The notes under the pieces: generated by a model
The model's database searches: none
Told to the model about the DNA's origin: nothing
The model's input: only the letters and a program-made list of their open reading frames with translations
Program-made: the position numbers and the translations under genes
From: Megalopta genalis
Taxonomy: Eukaryota > Arthropoda > Insecta > Hymenoptera > Halictidae
Assembly (NCBI RefSeq): GCF_051020955.1
Contig: NC_135019.1
Span: forward strand, 21,953,375 to 22,017,374
Reading direction: 5' to 3'
DNA: 64,000 nucleotides
Part shown: piece by piece, positions 44,227-54,326 of the stretch
How the letters are laid out: each line of letters opens with the position of its first letter
Numbering within the stretch: the stretch's first letter is position 1

Positions 44227-45794
44227 CATACACTTATTGACAAAAGTTAAGAAACAACGTAATCGTTTGATACATTTCGGTATATTCTCTATCTTCTAAG
44301 ATACATAGATTGGAACTAAAAATAGCATAATGAAATAGCATCCCGTACATCAATGATCAATAAGTTTTGATGTACAAGAGCCATAATTAAATTGAATCGA
44401 AGACGTAAGACGAAAGCTGCGCGAGGTAAGTTAAGAAACATACGTCGCTTAAGTTATATAATCGCTTTTAATGAAAAACAGCGACGTTTCAATGTCTGTA
44501 GTTTTCATAATAGTCTAATAAGATGTTGTATTGATTGAACACAAAACTCAGTCGGTATTTCTGACCATATTTTCGTGATTGTTTCCATTAATTCTGCTTT
44601 ATTGTTAAAAGAGTGACTTTTCAACTGACGTCCAATGTAATCCTACAGATGTTCAATTGGGTTCAAGTCCGGGGATTGACTTGACCACTTGATTACATTA
44701 ATATTTTGTTTTGCAAGAAACGTTTTAACCAACTTGAAAGAATGTTTGGGGTCCTTATCATGTTGAAACAACCACCCTGATGACATTTTTTCATTGGCAA
44801 ATGGCAATATATGATTTTGTAAGATATCATGATACACAATTCTATCCATTGTTTCTTTTATTTGTATTAATGGACCAGAGCCGTAACGCGAAATTTAATC
44901 GTCGGTTTTAGGTATTTAACATGAAATCGTTGTCCAGTAGGGCGTCGCACATTATTTTTAGAGTCGTTTCCAAATATGTTTAACATACTCTCACTGCTCC
45001 ATAAAATTTTTGACCACTCGGTAGCAGTCCAATTGAGGTGTTCTCTAGCAAACTCAAATCGTGCTTGGTCTATTTTTCTTCGACACAAGTGGTTTCTTGC
45101 ATGCTTTGCGTGAAAAAAGATTATTTTCATCTAAACGACGATTAATTGTCTAATGTTTTCTAATGTTTTACTAATGTTTTCCAGATACAGTTGATTTTTA
45201 ATTTCAGAAGCAGTGTAAAATCGATTCGACTTAGAAAGGCTTGCAATTTGACAATCTGGTTTTTCATCTGTTTTTCGCGGTCTGCCACTTCGTGGTGCCG
45301 TTTTAACAGTTCCATATTCATCGAAACGTTTTATAATTTTGGTGATAAGTCAATCTTTTAACAATAAAGCAGAATTAATGGAAACAATCACGAAGATATG
45401 GTCAGAAATTTCGACTGAGTTTTGTGTTTTCGATTAATTGAATCTATGCCACGTAGATGTAGTGCAGTCCTCAAATCCAAGGGTTATACAACATATTATT
45501 AGACTGTTATGAAAACTACAGACATCGCTGTTTTTCATTGAAAGTGATTATATAACTTAAGCGATGTATGTTTCTTAACTTATGTCGCGCAGCTTTTGCC
45601 TTACTCCTTCGATTCAATTTAATTATGGCTCTTGTACAAGTATGTTTGAGAAAAAACTCATTGATTATTGATGTATGGGATGCTATCTCATTATGTTATT
45701 TTTAGTTCCAACCTATGTATCTTAGAAGATAGAGAATATACCGAAATGTATCAAACAATTACGTTGTTTCTTAACTTTTATCAGTAAGTGTATG
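44227..45794 (-). mobile_element. Tc1-like element with about 290-bp terminal inverted repeats
   Basis: Both ends start CATACACTTA (the right end read in reverse complement), and the two arms (44227-44515 and about 45490-45794) match for some 290 bp with small indels, for example GTTAAGAAACAACGTAAT near each end. TA lies on both sides (44225-44226 and 45795-45796). The 1568-bp length is normal for Tc1; the TIRs are unusually long. One transposase relic lies between them. Confidence 0.9.
44615..45360 (-). pseudogene. Tc1-like transposase, inactivated
   Basis: From about 45350 the minus strand reads DLITKIIKRFDEYGTVKTAP and RSGRPRKTDE, the Tc1 HTH and GRPR hook. It continues YTASEIKNQLYL, then RKIDQARFEFAREHLNWTAT and ILWSSESMLNIFGNDSK (first Asp replaced: WSSES where W-D-ES is usual). 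Next come GWLFQHDKDPKHS (second Asp) and SQSPDLNPIEHL (final Glu in PIEHL). A stop follows where WD is expected at about 44630, and several frame changes occur between 44867 and 44849. The full family length is about 340 residues, and nearly all of it can be traced. Confidence 0.87.
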
Positions 45795-46199
45795 TATCTG
45801 CGTACATACTATGTATATTTGCTAATTAGGTATAAAGGGTTACATGTCAACTATTATGTTTTAATAAAAAAATTTTAATTATCACCGATCGAATTGAGTT
45901 TCCGATTAATGAGAAATATCAATATAAACTTTGTTTAACATAATGTATCATAATGTGGCCTCATCAAAGAAGAAATAAATGACGTCATGCTCGCATCAAA
46001 TCACTCTCCGCATCGATCGGATTTCGCTCAATACGAATATCGATCAGTGTGTCACGGGACAGATTCCCACATGGACATAAAGTATATGAAACAGGGAATG
46101 ACACTTCGTTGTCTTCAGTAATACGGCGTCTATCTCAATTTGTCGTAATACACGGGGTATTTTCCGCCTAGAATACGAGTATATGATAATAAAATAATA

Positions 46200-46425
46200 T
46201 GTAGGACGATGGCGATACTGACGGAGGTCTAGAGGTACGGAATAAAGTAGATGCGACTGAGTTGACACTGAATCTAGAACTGCTTTATTGAGTTTCTGTG
46301 GCTTTTTATATACATGATTTTTATCTTAGAGTATAAGGGTAGGGGTATACCTGGAGTCATGTTCCAATGGTGACAAGATAAGGGAGTCTTGCTTCACAAG
46401 TGCGTCCCAACCGCTCATTTGTCAC
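46200..46425 (-). repeat. possible solo LTR
   Basis: Read on the minus strand, TGTGACAAATGAGCGG (from 46424) is followed by a TATA box (TATATAAAAAGCC near 46313) and, 20 bp later, AATAAAG near 46290. That is the promoter and poly-A signal spacing of a short LTR. There is no second copy and no coding sequence, so the boundaries are uncertain. Confidence 0.35.
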
Positions 46426-46659
46426 ACTCACGGACCATTCATTCGCAGTCACTTTATTTTCACTACATTCATACGTCTACACACTTATTCTTATACACTA
46501 TACAGTTTCATACACTACATTAAATTTCGTCAATACTTGCACTTATAATCGAAATCCAGAAACAAAAAATAACAATCATAGAAAAAAAGTTTATAACTTT
46601 TTTCCCCTTTTTCCCCTTAATTATTAAAATTTAATAATAATTAAATTTTAATAATTAAC

Positions 46660-46973
46660 ACTGCCGTCCGGTGGCACCACGCTGGTGCCATGCAAAAACT
46701 ATCTGTTGTATGCCGGTGGTACCACTTTGGTGCCATTTTAAAAAACTGAAATAACATTTGAACTATATTTCTTGGACGTTAAAAGGCAGCAAATTAACTA
46801 TAGCATTGTGCTTATTTAACTAAGAATTAAGTATGAAAATTCTTGGATGACTTATCTTAATTTTAGGAATTTATATTACCGCCATCTTCGAAATTTTTTT
46901 TAAAATCTAAAATTTCCAAGCTATTATGCCGGCGTCGAACAAAAGAATCATATCTAAGATCTACGGCATAGTG
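46660..46973. mobile_element. TTAA-flanked MITE of 314 bp (piggyBac type)
   Basis: Starts CACTGCCGTCCGGTGGCACC after TTAA (46656-46659) and ends ...CTACGGCATAGTG before TTAA (46974-46977), giving a short imperfect TIR (CACT, then GCCGT). The left end holds small perfect palindromes (TGGCACCACGCTGGTGCCA). No protein. TTAA duplication points to mobilisation by a piggyBac-type enzyme. An AT-rich 17-bp inverted repeat (46620-46636 and 46641-46657) abuts its left side. Confidence 0.65.
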
Positions 46974-47175
46974 TTAATTATAATTTATATATTATTTTGA
47001 ATTTATACATTAAAAACTCATTGGAAAAAGTGTATCGAAGCGAGATGATCATATTTCGATCAAATAAACGTTTTTCAAAGGAAGATACGAAGATTTTACT
47101 ATTCATTTCCAACATTCCTAACGCTAACTCTTATTTTCTCGCACTAACTCTCTCTTCAAACCCAAGTGTTCTCTC

Positions 47176-47180
<5 letters not shown>

Positions 47181-47212
<32 letters not shown>

Positions 47213-47222
47213 CGCGCGCGCG
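47181..47222. repeat. compound (CA)n(CG)n microsatellite
   Basis: About 15 CA units followed by T and six GC units; the mirror composition of the run at 38569. Confidence 0.95.
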
Positions 47223-47744
47223 ATCTTTAAACCCCGCGTAACAACTCTATTTCCCGACTGGCGAGCTCAAGCTCACGCTGTGCGAGATCATTTTCTTGAT
47301 CATTTTTCTCTTGTTCTGTCGGGGCGTCCGACAAATAAATTTTGTCGTAATTTTCCCCTTAGCCATCATCGCACCCGCTTTTCATCCATGCACCCGTTAG
47401 GTCAACCTCCATCAGCCTCTGGAATAATTCTACCTTCACGTCAGCTGTTGGAAAGCCTCTCACACTCAGCATCTCCTCCAGCGAAAGTGCCGTGAAGACA
47501 TCAGATTCATTTTCAGCACAAGACATAATTCGAGCGCGCAAAAAGTGGTAAAGGTCATTTTGCACATCTTAGACGTTTTCCTTGTTGATGACCGAGATTC
47601 TCGCCTCACTTTAACGTAAATTAATTATCACTCAATCTTATATATCATAGTACATAGTAGTATATATCAAGTACTACTTATCTTTTAATTTTTGTATTTT
47701 TATATATACTTCATATTATTTGTTTCTCACTTTCTTTCGTATTT

Positions 47745-48502
47745 ATATACAGGGTGTCCCAAAAATGTCTCTCAATACGGAAATGTAGGGTAGCTGAGGT
47801 CATTCTAAGTAACTTTTTCCTTTACGAAAATGCAATCTGCGGTTTTGTTTACGAGTTATTAACGAAAAACACTGGCCAATGAGAGGTGATGGCGCGAAGT
47901 TCGAGAGCCTGCAGTACGAGGCTTTGACAGAAGATAGGGACGGATTCAAGCTGCGTTCGAAGTATTGAACAAGTCACGAAGCGTGAACTTTCCGGATATT
48001 TTTTTACTACGTAAAAGTGATGTTTTTAAGAAAAACACTGTTCACCTCTACTTTAGAACGTCTGAAGAATATTCACTAAATTTTCGGACCCGAAATAATA
48101 TGTAGTTTAACCGTGACAGGCGTTTTAATTTTCTGGTGTGCAAGACACCTTATGTGTACCATATGAAATTTGTATGCAAGGTATGCAGTCAAGATTAACA
48201 AAGTTCGTAAGTGATATTTTAATTTAAATAATTCCGTGTCCGAACACAGTTCAACGAATGATTCGCAAAGCTGATTTAATAATAAATAATCGCGTTAATG
48301 GACGTAAATGATTTGTTTATTAGAGAAATATGAAAAAATATCATCAATAAGAAACTCACCCATTTAGTTGAGGATGCATTTGCTGACTCGTACGCACTGA
48401 CCTCGTACAACGTACAGCTGATCCTAAGTCGATGACCGCTACATTCGAGGGATAATCCGAATCACTTGTGGATATCACGGCCAAAAGCGCAGGGTACCGA
48501 TC
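47745..48502 (-). repeat. repeat family A, copy 4, joined to the Gypsy 5' LTR
   Basis: Begins TATACAGGGTGTCCCAAAAA and follows 17489-18180 closely to about 48450. It then skips about 215 bp relative to copy 1 and ends with CGGCCAAAAGCGCAGGGTAC just before the Gypsy LTR sequence starts at about 48503. Confidence 0.75.
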
Positions 48503-48635
48503 GAGTCGGGATCGAGCGATCAACACCATCTAATTCAAAGATCTCTAACATAATTTAATTTAGTTGTATTATAGTTTGTGTTCTCTATTGTAAATAAAAT
48601 GCCGCGACGCGGGAGAAGTGCTGTAATTCGCAACA
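48503..48635 (+). repeat. partial 5' LTR of Gypsy element
   Basis: Positions 48510-48635 match 53968-54100 almost exactly, ending AATTCGCAACA. Only the last 130 bp of the 268-bp 3' LTR are present; the first half is replaced by repeat family A. A promoter half may therefore be missing. Confidence 0.88.
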
Positions 48636-49812
48636 TTGGGGGCTCGTCCGGGATCGAAGAATCGATCGGAAATGTCACGCCGGCATTGGAGATCCTGTTT
48701 GCAAACCTCCGACAAGAATTATGCGAGCAACTGCAGGAGCAGCAGAGGCAGTTCGAGGCGCGACTGGAAGCGGACAGGTTTCAGCGCGAGGAACGGGAAC
48801 AGGCTGCTGCATCCGAACGAGAGGCTCGCATGGAAGAGAGGATAGCAAGGATCGAGAACCAATGCCACAGGTGCTATCGGATTCATTGCGAAATTCCGTC
48901 TTAAATTCTGCTGCATTCTCGTCGGTGGAACACTCGGAGGCGCGTGTAAATAGTGCGGACACTGTTGTAAATAATGTTAATAGTGTATATAACGCGAGTG
49001 TACCTATTGCTCCGAGTGCTCCTGTATTTGCTTCACAGTCGGTGCCATCGTTGCCTGCGTGTCGTGAATCTACACGCTTCGTAACTGGATTAGGATATTC
49101 CGTGAAGCCGACACGTTATGACGGTTCCACGTCATGGGATGAGTACCGAATTCAATTTGAAATGGTCGCGAATGTAAATGACTGGGACGAAGCAAAGAAA
49201 GCTGCGGCTTTAATTGCTTCGTTGGATGGTCCGGCTCGAGGAGTACTGACTTCTCTTCCCGCCGATAAGTATTTCGACTTCCAAGAAATAGTTTCGGCAA
49301 TCGAGTTTCGGTTTGGTCGAAAAAACTTTTCGAAGCTAAATTACGTTCTATTTCAAAATTATAAACAGCGGCAAGGGGAGTCAATTTCTGCATTGGCCAC
49401 GGAGATTGAGAGGCTGGCGCAATGCGCTTTCTCAGTATGTCCAATGGATGTTCGGGATCGTTTGGCCGCCTCTCAGTTTGTGACGGCGTTGGCCAATGAA
49501 GAGATGAAGAGAATGTTGAGATATGAAAGTTTTACATCTCTTAAAGCTACGGTGACCAGAACTCTAGAGATGGAAGCTCTCAATAAATTAAGCTCTTAAA
49601 AAACACAAACGTGTGAACGGAATTTAAAACGTCCCTTTACTTCCGAGGAAATGCTGGAACATGCGGCTGAACGGCATTCTGAACGAGTGGTTGGACATCA
49701 ACGGGAGTTGCCGCATTGCTGGAGCTGTGGAAAGAAGGGCCACCTCCAACGGGACTGTTTAAAGAAAACAAGGAAGGAGACTTCGCAGGGAAACTTCAAG
49801 AAGTCGGAATAA
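48599..49812 (+). pseudogene. gag: Gypsy gag, two lesions
   Basis: A frame opens at ATG 48599 inside the LTR (MPRRGRSAVIRN), runs through the PBS, and continues into a coiled-coil region (ELCEQLQEQQRQFEARLEAD). A frameshift near 48860 leads to the capsid part in the next frame: PTRYDGSTSWDEYRIQFEMV, ALIASLDGPARGVL, FGRKNFSKLNYVLFQNYKQR, ending with TAA at 49599. The same frame then resumes with a CCHC knuckle, CWSCGKKGHLQRDC (49728-49770), and stops at 49812. Gag coats the element RNA. The pol frame lies at -1 relative to gag, the usual Gypsy arrangement. Confidence 0.85.
48637..48654 (+). promoter_or_regulatory. primer-binding site complementary to tRNA-Pro
   Basis: TGGGGGCTCGTCCGGGAT begins one base after the LTR end. 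It is the exact 18-base complement of the 3' end of tRNA-Pro, the same PBS used by murine leukaemia virus type retroviruses. Reverse transcription would start here. Confidence 0.9.
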
Positions 49813-50438
49813 TGGAGGATAGTCCGACTTCATCTTCCGTTTTTCCCCCTGTCGTGCTGCGTTTGGAACCTATTCAGCGAGGGATTTTCTTCGTCGAAGG
49901 CATCGTTGGAGCGAAGAAAAGGAAAATCATCTTGGATACCGGCTCATCGGTTAACCTTCTACGGGAAACTTATGCTACAAGGCAGAATAGTTCGGCGAGC
50001 ATGACAGGAGTGAAGATTTTTTCAGTCTCCGGTCAGAGATTACCGATTTTTGGTAAAAAGCATCTTCCTGTTTCCATTGGAGAAGTCAAGACCGAAGAAG
50101 AGTTCTTCTTCTTCAGTATGATGGAAGTATGCATTTTGGGAATCGAATTTCTTAAAAAGCATGCCTGTCAACTGGCCTTTACAAACGAGGTTCTTCATTT
50201 GAAAGGAATGCAAGTGCCGTTGCTGAAGTATGGAGAAGATTCGGCTACGAAGGAGATGAAGAAAAACAGGAATACATTAGTACCGGATCATCTTCAGGAT
50301 CTTCATCAGAGATGTTCTATAAGCCTGTTCGCAGAGCAAAAGAAAACTTTTGCCGAGCTATTGACGGAATTTGCAGATGTTTTTGCGAAAGATTCCGAAG
50401 AGGTGGGAAAATGTGACGTAGTATATGTCACAAGATAG
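49785..50438 (+). pseudogene. pol: Gypsy protease region of pol
   Basis: The frame contains KKRKIILDTGSSVNLL, a retropepsin active site (DTG) near 49935, and further protease wording VCILGIEFLKKHACQL. It continues to VVYVTR and stops at 50438; the RT frame resumes 1 nt out of phase at about 50425. A single indel near 50420 thus separates protease from RT. Protease cleaves gag-pol during particle maturation. Confidence 0.85.
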
Positions 50439-51928
50439 ATACCGGTGATTGTCTTCTCATAAAACAGGCACCCCGACGATTACCTCTTCATCGACGTTCA
50501 GAAGTAGATGAATTATTGTCGAAAATGGAACGACAAGGAGTCATAGAAAAGTCTCAAAGCCCCTGGTCTTCACACGTGGTATTGGTCAAGAAGAAGGACG
50601 GGTCCATCAGATTTTGCGTGGATTACAGGCGTCTGAACAATATCACCAAGAAGGATTCGTACCCCCTTCCAAGGATAGAAGATACGCTGGACTCTTTGGA
50701 TGGCTCCTGTTGGTTCTCGACGATCGACTTACAAAGTGGATATTGGCAGATATCCATGGATCCTGTACATAAGGAAAAGACTGCCTTTTGTGTGGGTACT
50801 GGATTATGGCAGTTCAAAGTCATGCCATTTGGTCTTTGTAACGCACCAGCTACCTTTGAACGTCTAATGGACAACGTCTTAAGAGGGTTAAACTGGAAGA
50901 TTTGTTTGGTATACCTCGAGGACATCATAATTTTCGGTAGAAGTTTTGAAGAGGAAGTACAACGTCTGCGGAAGGTACTTGCTCGCCTAAGGAAAGCTTG
51001 CTTGCTGATGAGCCCGAAGAAGTGTAATTTCTTCTGCAAAGAAGTGAAATATCTTGGACACGTAGTATCCGAGATGAGTGTACAAATTGATCCTGAAGAA
51101 TTGGATGCAGTAAAGAATTGGCCGGTGCCGAGGAATAAGACCGAGTTGAAGAGTTTCCTGGGTCTCTGCACTTATTATCGGAAATTGGTTAAAAATTTCG
51201 CCGATATTGCGAAGCCCTTACATCGTTTGACCGAGAACGAGAAAATCTTCGTGTGGACGGAAGAAGCGGTACATTCGTTCGAGGATTTAAAAAGAAAATT
51301 GATGGAGTCTCCCATTCTTTCTTATCCGTCGGTTAATACAGAATTCATTTTGGACACGGATGCCTCAAATTTTGCAATTGGAGCAGTTCTTTCTCAAATT
51401 CAGCAAGGTCGGGAGAGAGTAATCGCCTACTTCTCCAAGACGCTAGGAAAAGCTGAGAAGAATTATTGCGTTACTCGGAAGGAACTGTTAGCGATAGTGA
51501 AATCTATTGAACATTTTCATCATTACCTTTATGGGCGTAGATTCCTTCTGAGGATCGATCACGCTGCTTTACGTTGGTTGCTGTCTTTGAAGAATCCGGA
51601 AGGACAGGTAGCACGTTGGATCGAGCGGATTCAGGGATATGACTTTGAGGTGAAACACCGGGAAGGAAGACTCCATCAGAACACGGACGGTCTTTCTCGC
51701 AGGCCTTGCGAATCGCAGGATTGTGCGCGATGCAAGCGCATCCTGGAGGAGAAGACGGAAGAAAATGGATACGTAGTTCTGCGGACACTCTGCGAAACAT
51801 TTGATTTTGAAGAGTGGAGGAGAAAACAGGAGGAGGATGAAGAAATTGGTTTCATCCTGTCAAGAAAGAAAGAGGGTAGGAGGCCCGATTGGCAGGAGAT
51901 TTCGGACAGGGGGGAATACGAGAATTAA
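50428..51928 (+). pseudogene. pol: Gypsy reverse transcriptase and RNase H
   Basis: From 50429 the frame reads HKIDTGDCLLIKQAPRRLPL into RT: SPWSSHVVLVKKKDGSIRFC, DYRRLNNITKKDSYPLPRI, FSTIDLQSGYWQI, FKVMPFGLCNAPATFERLMD. Then comes VYLEDIIIFG, where the YxDD box has Glu for its first Asp (codon 50918-50920). RNase H follows: ILDTDASNFAIGAVLSQ, RKELLAIV, RIDHAALRWL, NTDGLSR. About 500 codons with no stop. The frame ends at 51928, with the integrase in another phase, so a second indel lies near 51920. RT copies element RNA; the active-site change should disable it. Confidence 0.9.
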
Positions 51929-51929
51929 A

Positions 51930-53111
51930 TATCTCGTATCAATCTGGGATTCCTTGGAAGTGTACGAGGATCTACTGTTTCGTAAGTGGGAATCCCCTGA
52001 TGAAAAAAGTAACAAGTGGTTACTGATGGTTCCAAGAGAAATGGTAAGCTCGGTGATGACAGATTGTCATGATACACCGGCGGGTGGCCATTTTGGAGTG
52101 AACAAAACTCTGGACAGGGTACGTTGAAAATTTTACTGGCCTGATAATCGCAAGGATGTGGAAGACTGGTGTCGTCGATGTAATACTTGTGTCGCAAGGA
52201 AAGGTCCGAGGGAGAGGGGACATGGACCTCTCAAGATTTATAATGTCGGGGCACCGTTTGAAAGGGTAGCGCTCGACATTGTGGGACCGTTTCCGAAGTC
52301 TGCGGCTGGTAACAAGTATGCGCTGGTCGTTGTGGATTATTTTACGAAATGGCCGGAGGTAGTTCCGTTGCCGGATCAGCGCGCGACGACTGTTGCGAAG
52401 GCCCTTCTTACAGAAGTTGTAAGTCGTCATGGCGTACCGTTGGAACTTCATTCGGATCAGGGGAGAAATTTTGAGTCGGCGGTCTTCAAGCGGTTGATGG
52501 TGCTGCTTGGTATTAAGAAGACTCGCACTACTCCTTTGCATCCACAATGTGATGGGCTCGTGGAGAGGTTGATTCAGACTCTGCTGCAGTATTTGTCAAT
52601 GTTTGTAGCGGATCATCAACGAGATTGGGACGATTGGATACCGTTATTTTTACTATCCTATCGCTCAAGCAGGCACGAGACAATCAAGAACACTCCATCG
52701 ATGATTCTCACTGGTAGAGAGCTTCGACTTCCAATGGATCTTCAGAGAGGACTCCCGCCTGAATCAAGATATGAGGAGGACGAGTTTGTTCAGCAAACGC
52801 GTATCAGACTGGCTAAAATTCATGAACTTATTCGCCAGAGACTGAGAATTAGCGGAGACAAAATGAAATCTTGGTATGATGTTTACGCTAATCCAATTAC
52901 GTTTGCTACAGGCGAGAAAGTATGGCTGTTCCAACCACGAAGGACGAAAGGAAAATGTCCCAAGTTACAGTCCGCGTGGGAAGGTCCTTATGTGGTACAG
53001 GACCGCCTGAACGACATTATTTATCGTGTAACTCGTTCTCCGAAGTCGAAACCGAAGATCGTACACGTTAACCGCTTGGCTCGCTACGACGCTGTACACA
53101 GAAGCCTTTGA
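51930..53111 (+). pseudogene. pol: Gypsy integrase, single stop
   Basis: The frame gives the zinc-binding region (HDTPAGGHFGVNKTLDRVR, then CRRCNTC) with one TGA in place of Trp at 52125-52127. The catalytic core follows: VALDIVGPFPKSAAGNKYAL (first Asp), LELHSDQGRNFESAVF (second Asp), CDGLVERLIQTL (Glu), all three residues present. It continues to EKVWLFQPRRTKGKCPKLQS and PKIVHVNRLARYD, ending at TGA 53111. Integrase inserts the cDNA. Apart from the stop it looks well preserved, so this element is younger than the one at 5 kb. Confidence 0.9.
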
Positions 53112-53832
53112 CTGTCTCTCACCCAAGAAGAGGACGTTTCTTCGCAGAAGACGAGGGAGTGATCTGTGTACTGACACGCTCAGCTCTTTCCATTTGTGGA
53201 AGAAACGGTTCGATGGGGGAAGGAAGTTGTATCCTCTGGAAGATTACGTCCTCCCATTGGGGAGTGAGGACGTGTTCTCAGGAGGGTACACCCTTTCCTG
53301 ACTGGTCCACAAAAAGAGATGCACCGGATCCCATATTACTGCAGGTAGTATCCTGTGGTGATTGGAGGTGCATCCGGGGAAGAGTTTTGGTGATTGATCA
53401 GAGCAGGGAACTCCCGGGAAGTCTACAAGTGAGAAGTTCTCGAAACTTCTTCAAGAAAGAAACGCTCAAGCCTCAAAACGAAGAATTAAGAGGAAGGGTG
53501 AGCGACAGAGATCAGAGCTGTACGCGTCGTAGAAGTACTCTGACGTTCTGCTCAAGGTTTTTTTGGTGGTTTTTCCCTTGAGACGGAGGACAAATGTCAG
53601 GACGTAAACTGTCTGGAAAAGGCCACCTGGGTAACTAATTACATTCTTTCCTTATTTACCTACTTTTCAGACAGAAGTACTTGCGGTGGAGGTTACTTGT
53701 CAGTTATCCGATGGAACGATATTTCGAGGTTATAGGACTGAAGCTGGCAGGATTAACGGTTCGATTGTCGTTGGTCAACACAAGTGAAATTTGCCGCGGC
53801 CGGGACGGCCGCTCATTCGGCGAGGAGGGCAA
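53112..53832 (+). other. 3' region of Gypsy element, no env seen
   Basis: A 157-codon frame (53108-53581) has no signal peptide, membrane segment or envelope wording; the other frames are broken. A purine-rich stretch GGCGAGGAGGGCA just before 53833 is the likely polypurine tract. Confidence 0.5.
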
Positions 53833-54100
53833 TGTTACGGCGACTTGTCCAAATCAAGTCGCTGTAATGTGAAACTGCCCTGTTGTGAGCAACTCCTTGA
53901 AGAAAAATAGAAGAGAGGGGTTGCCACGGAGGTGTTTTATCAACGGACAATCGAGGAGTCGGGATCGGACCGTCGAGCGATCAACGCCATCTAATTCAAA
54001 GATCTCTAACATAATTTAATTTAGTTGTATTATAGTTTGTGTGTGTTCTCTATTGTAAATAAAATGCCGCGACGCGGGAGAAGTGCAGTAATTCGCAACA
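53833..54100 (+). repeat. 3' LTR of Gypsy element
   Basis: Starts TGTTACGGCGACTTGTCC after the purine tract and ends ATTCGCAACA at 54100, giving TG...CA ends and 268 bp. Its last 133 bp match the 5' LTR apart from a few changes, including an extra TGTG near 54045. AATAAAATGCC near the end carries a poly-A signal. Confidence 0.85.
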
Positions 54101-54104
54101 GTAT

Positions 54105-54326
54105 ATTATGTATGAGGCATGTGTAAATATAATTTGTTATCTTAATTTGTTAATGCATCTGAAGAAATTTGTAAAATCAGAATGTATTTTTAGCCCATTT
54201 ACCTGCTAATATTGATGTAATATGGAAAAAAGATCAAACAAAAATGCATTCCAATTTTACAAATTTCTTCAAATGCATTAACAGATTAAGACAACAAATC
54301 ATATTTACACGTGTCTTATACATGAC
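54105..54326. repeat. foldback repeat with about 90-bp arms
   Basis: Positions 54105-54196 and 54231-54326 are imperfect reverse complements (for example AAGAAATTTGTAAAAT and its mirror, GTGTAAATAT and its mirror) around a 35-bp spacer. No coding sequence. It begins four bases after the Gypsy 3' LTR. Confidence 0.8.

Noticed and set aside
44775..44800. CTGATGA at 44776 and 51007 as further hammerheads
   Set aside because: No GAAA box with flanking stems follows; both lie in transposase or RT coding sequence.
53108..53581. Possible envelope gene of the Gypsy element
   Set aside because: No signal peptide, membrane segment or furin-like site, and composition looks like an untranslated region with a chance frame.
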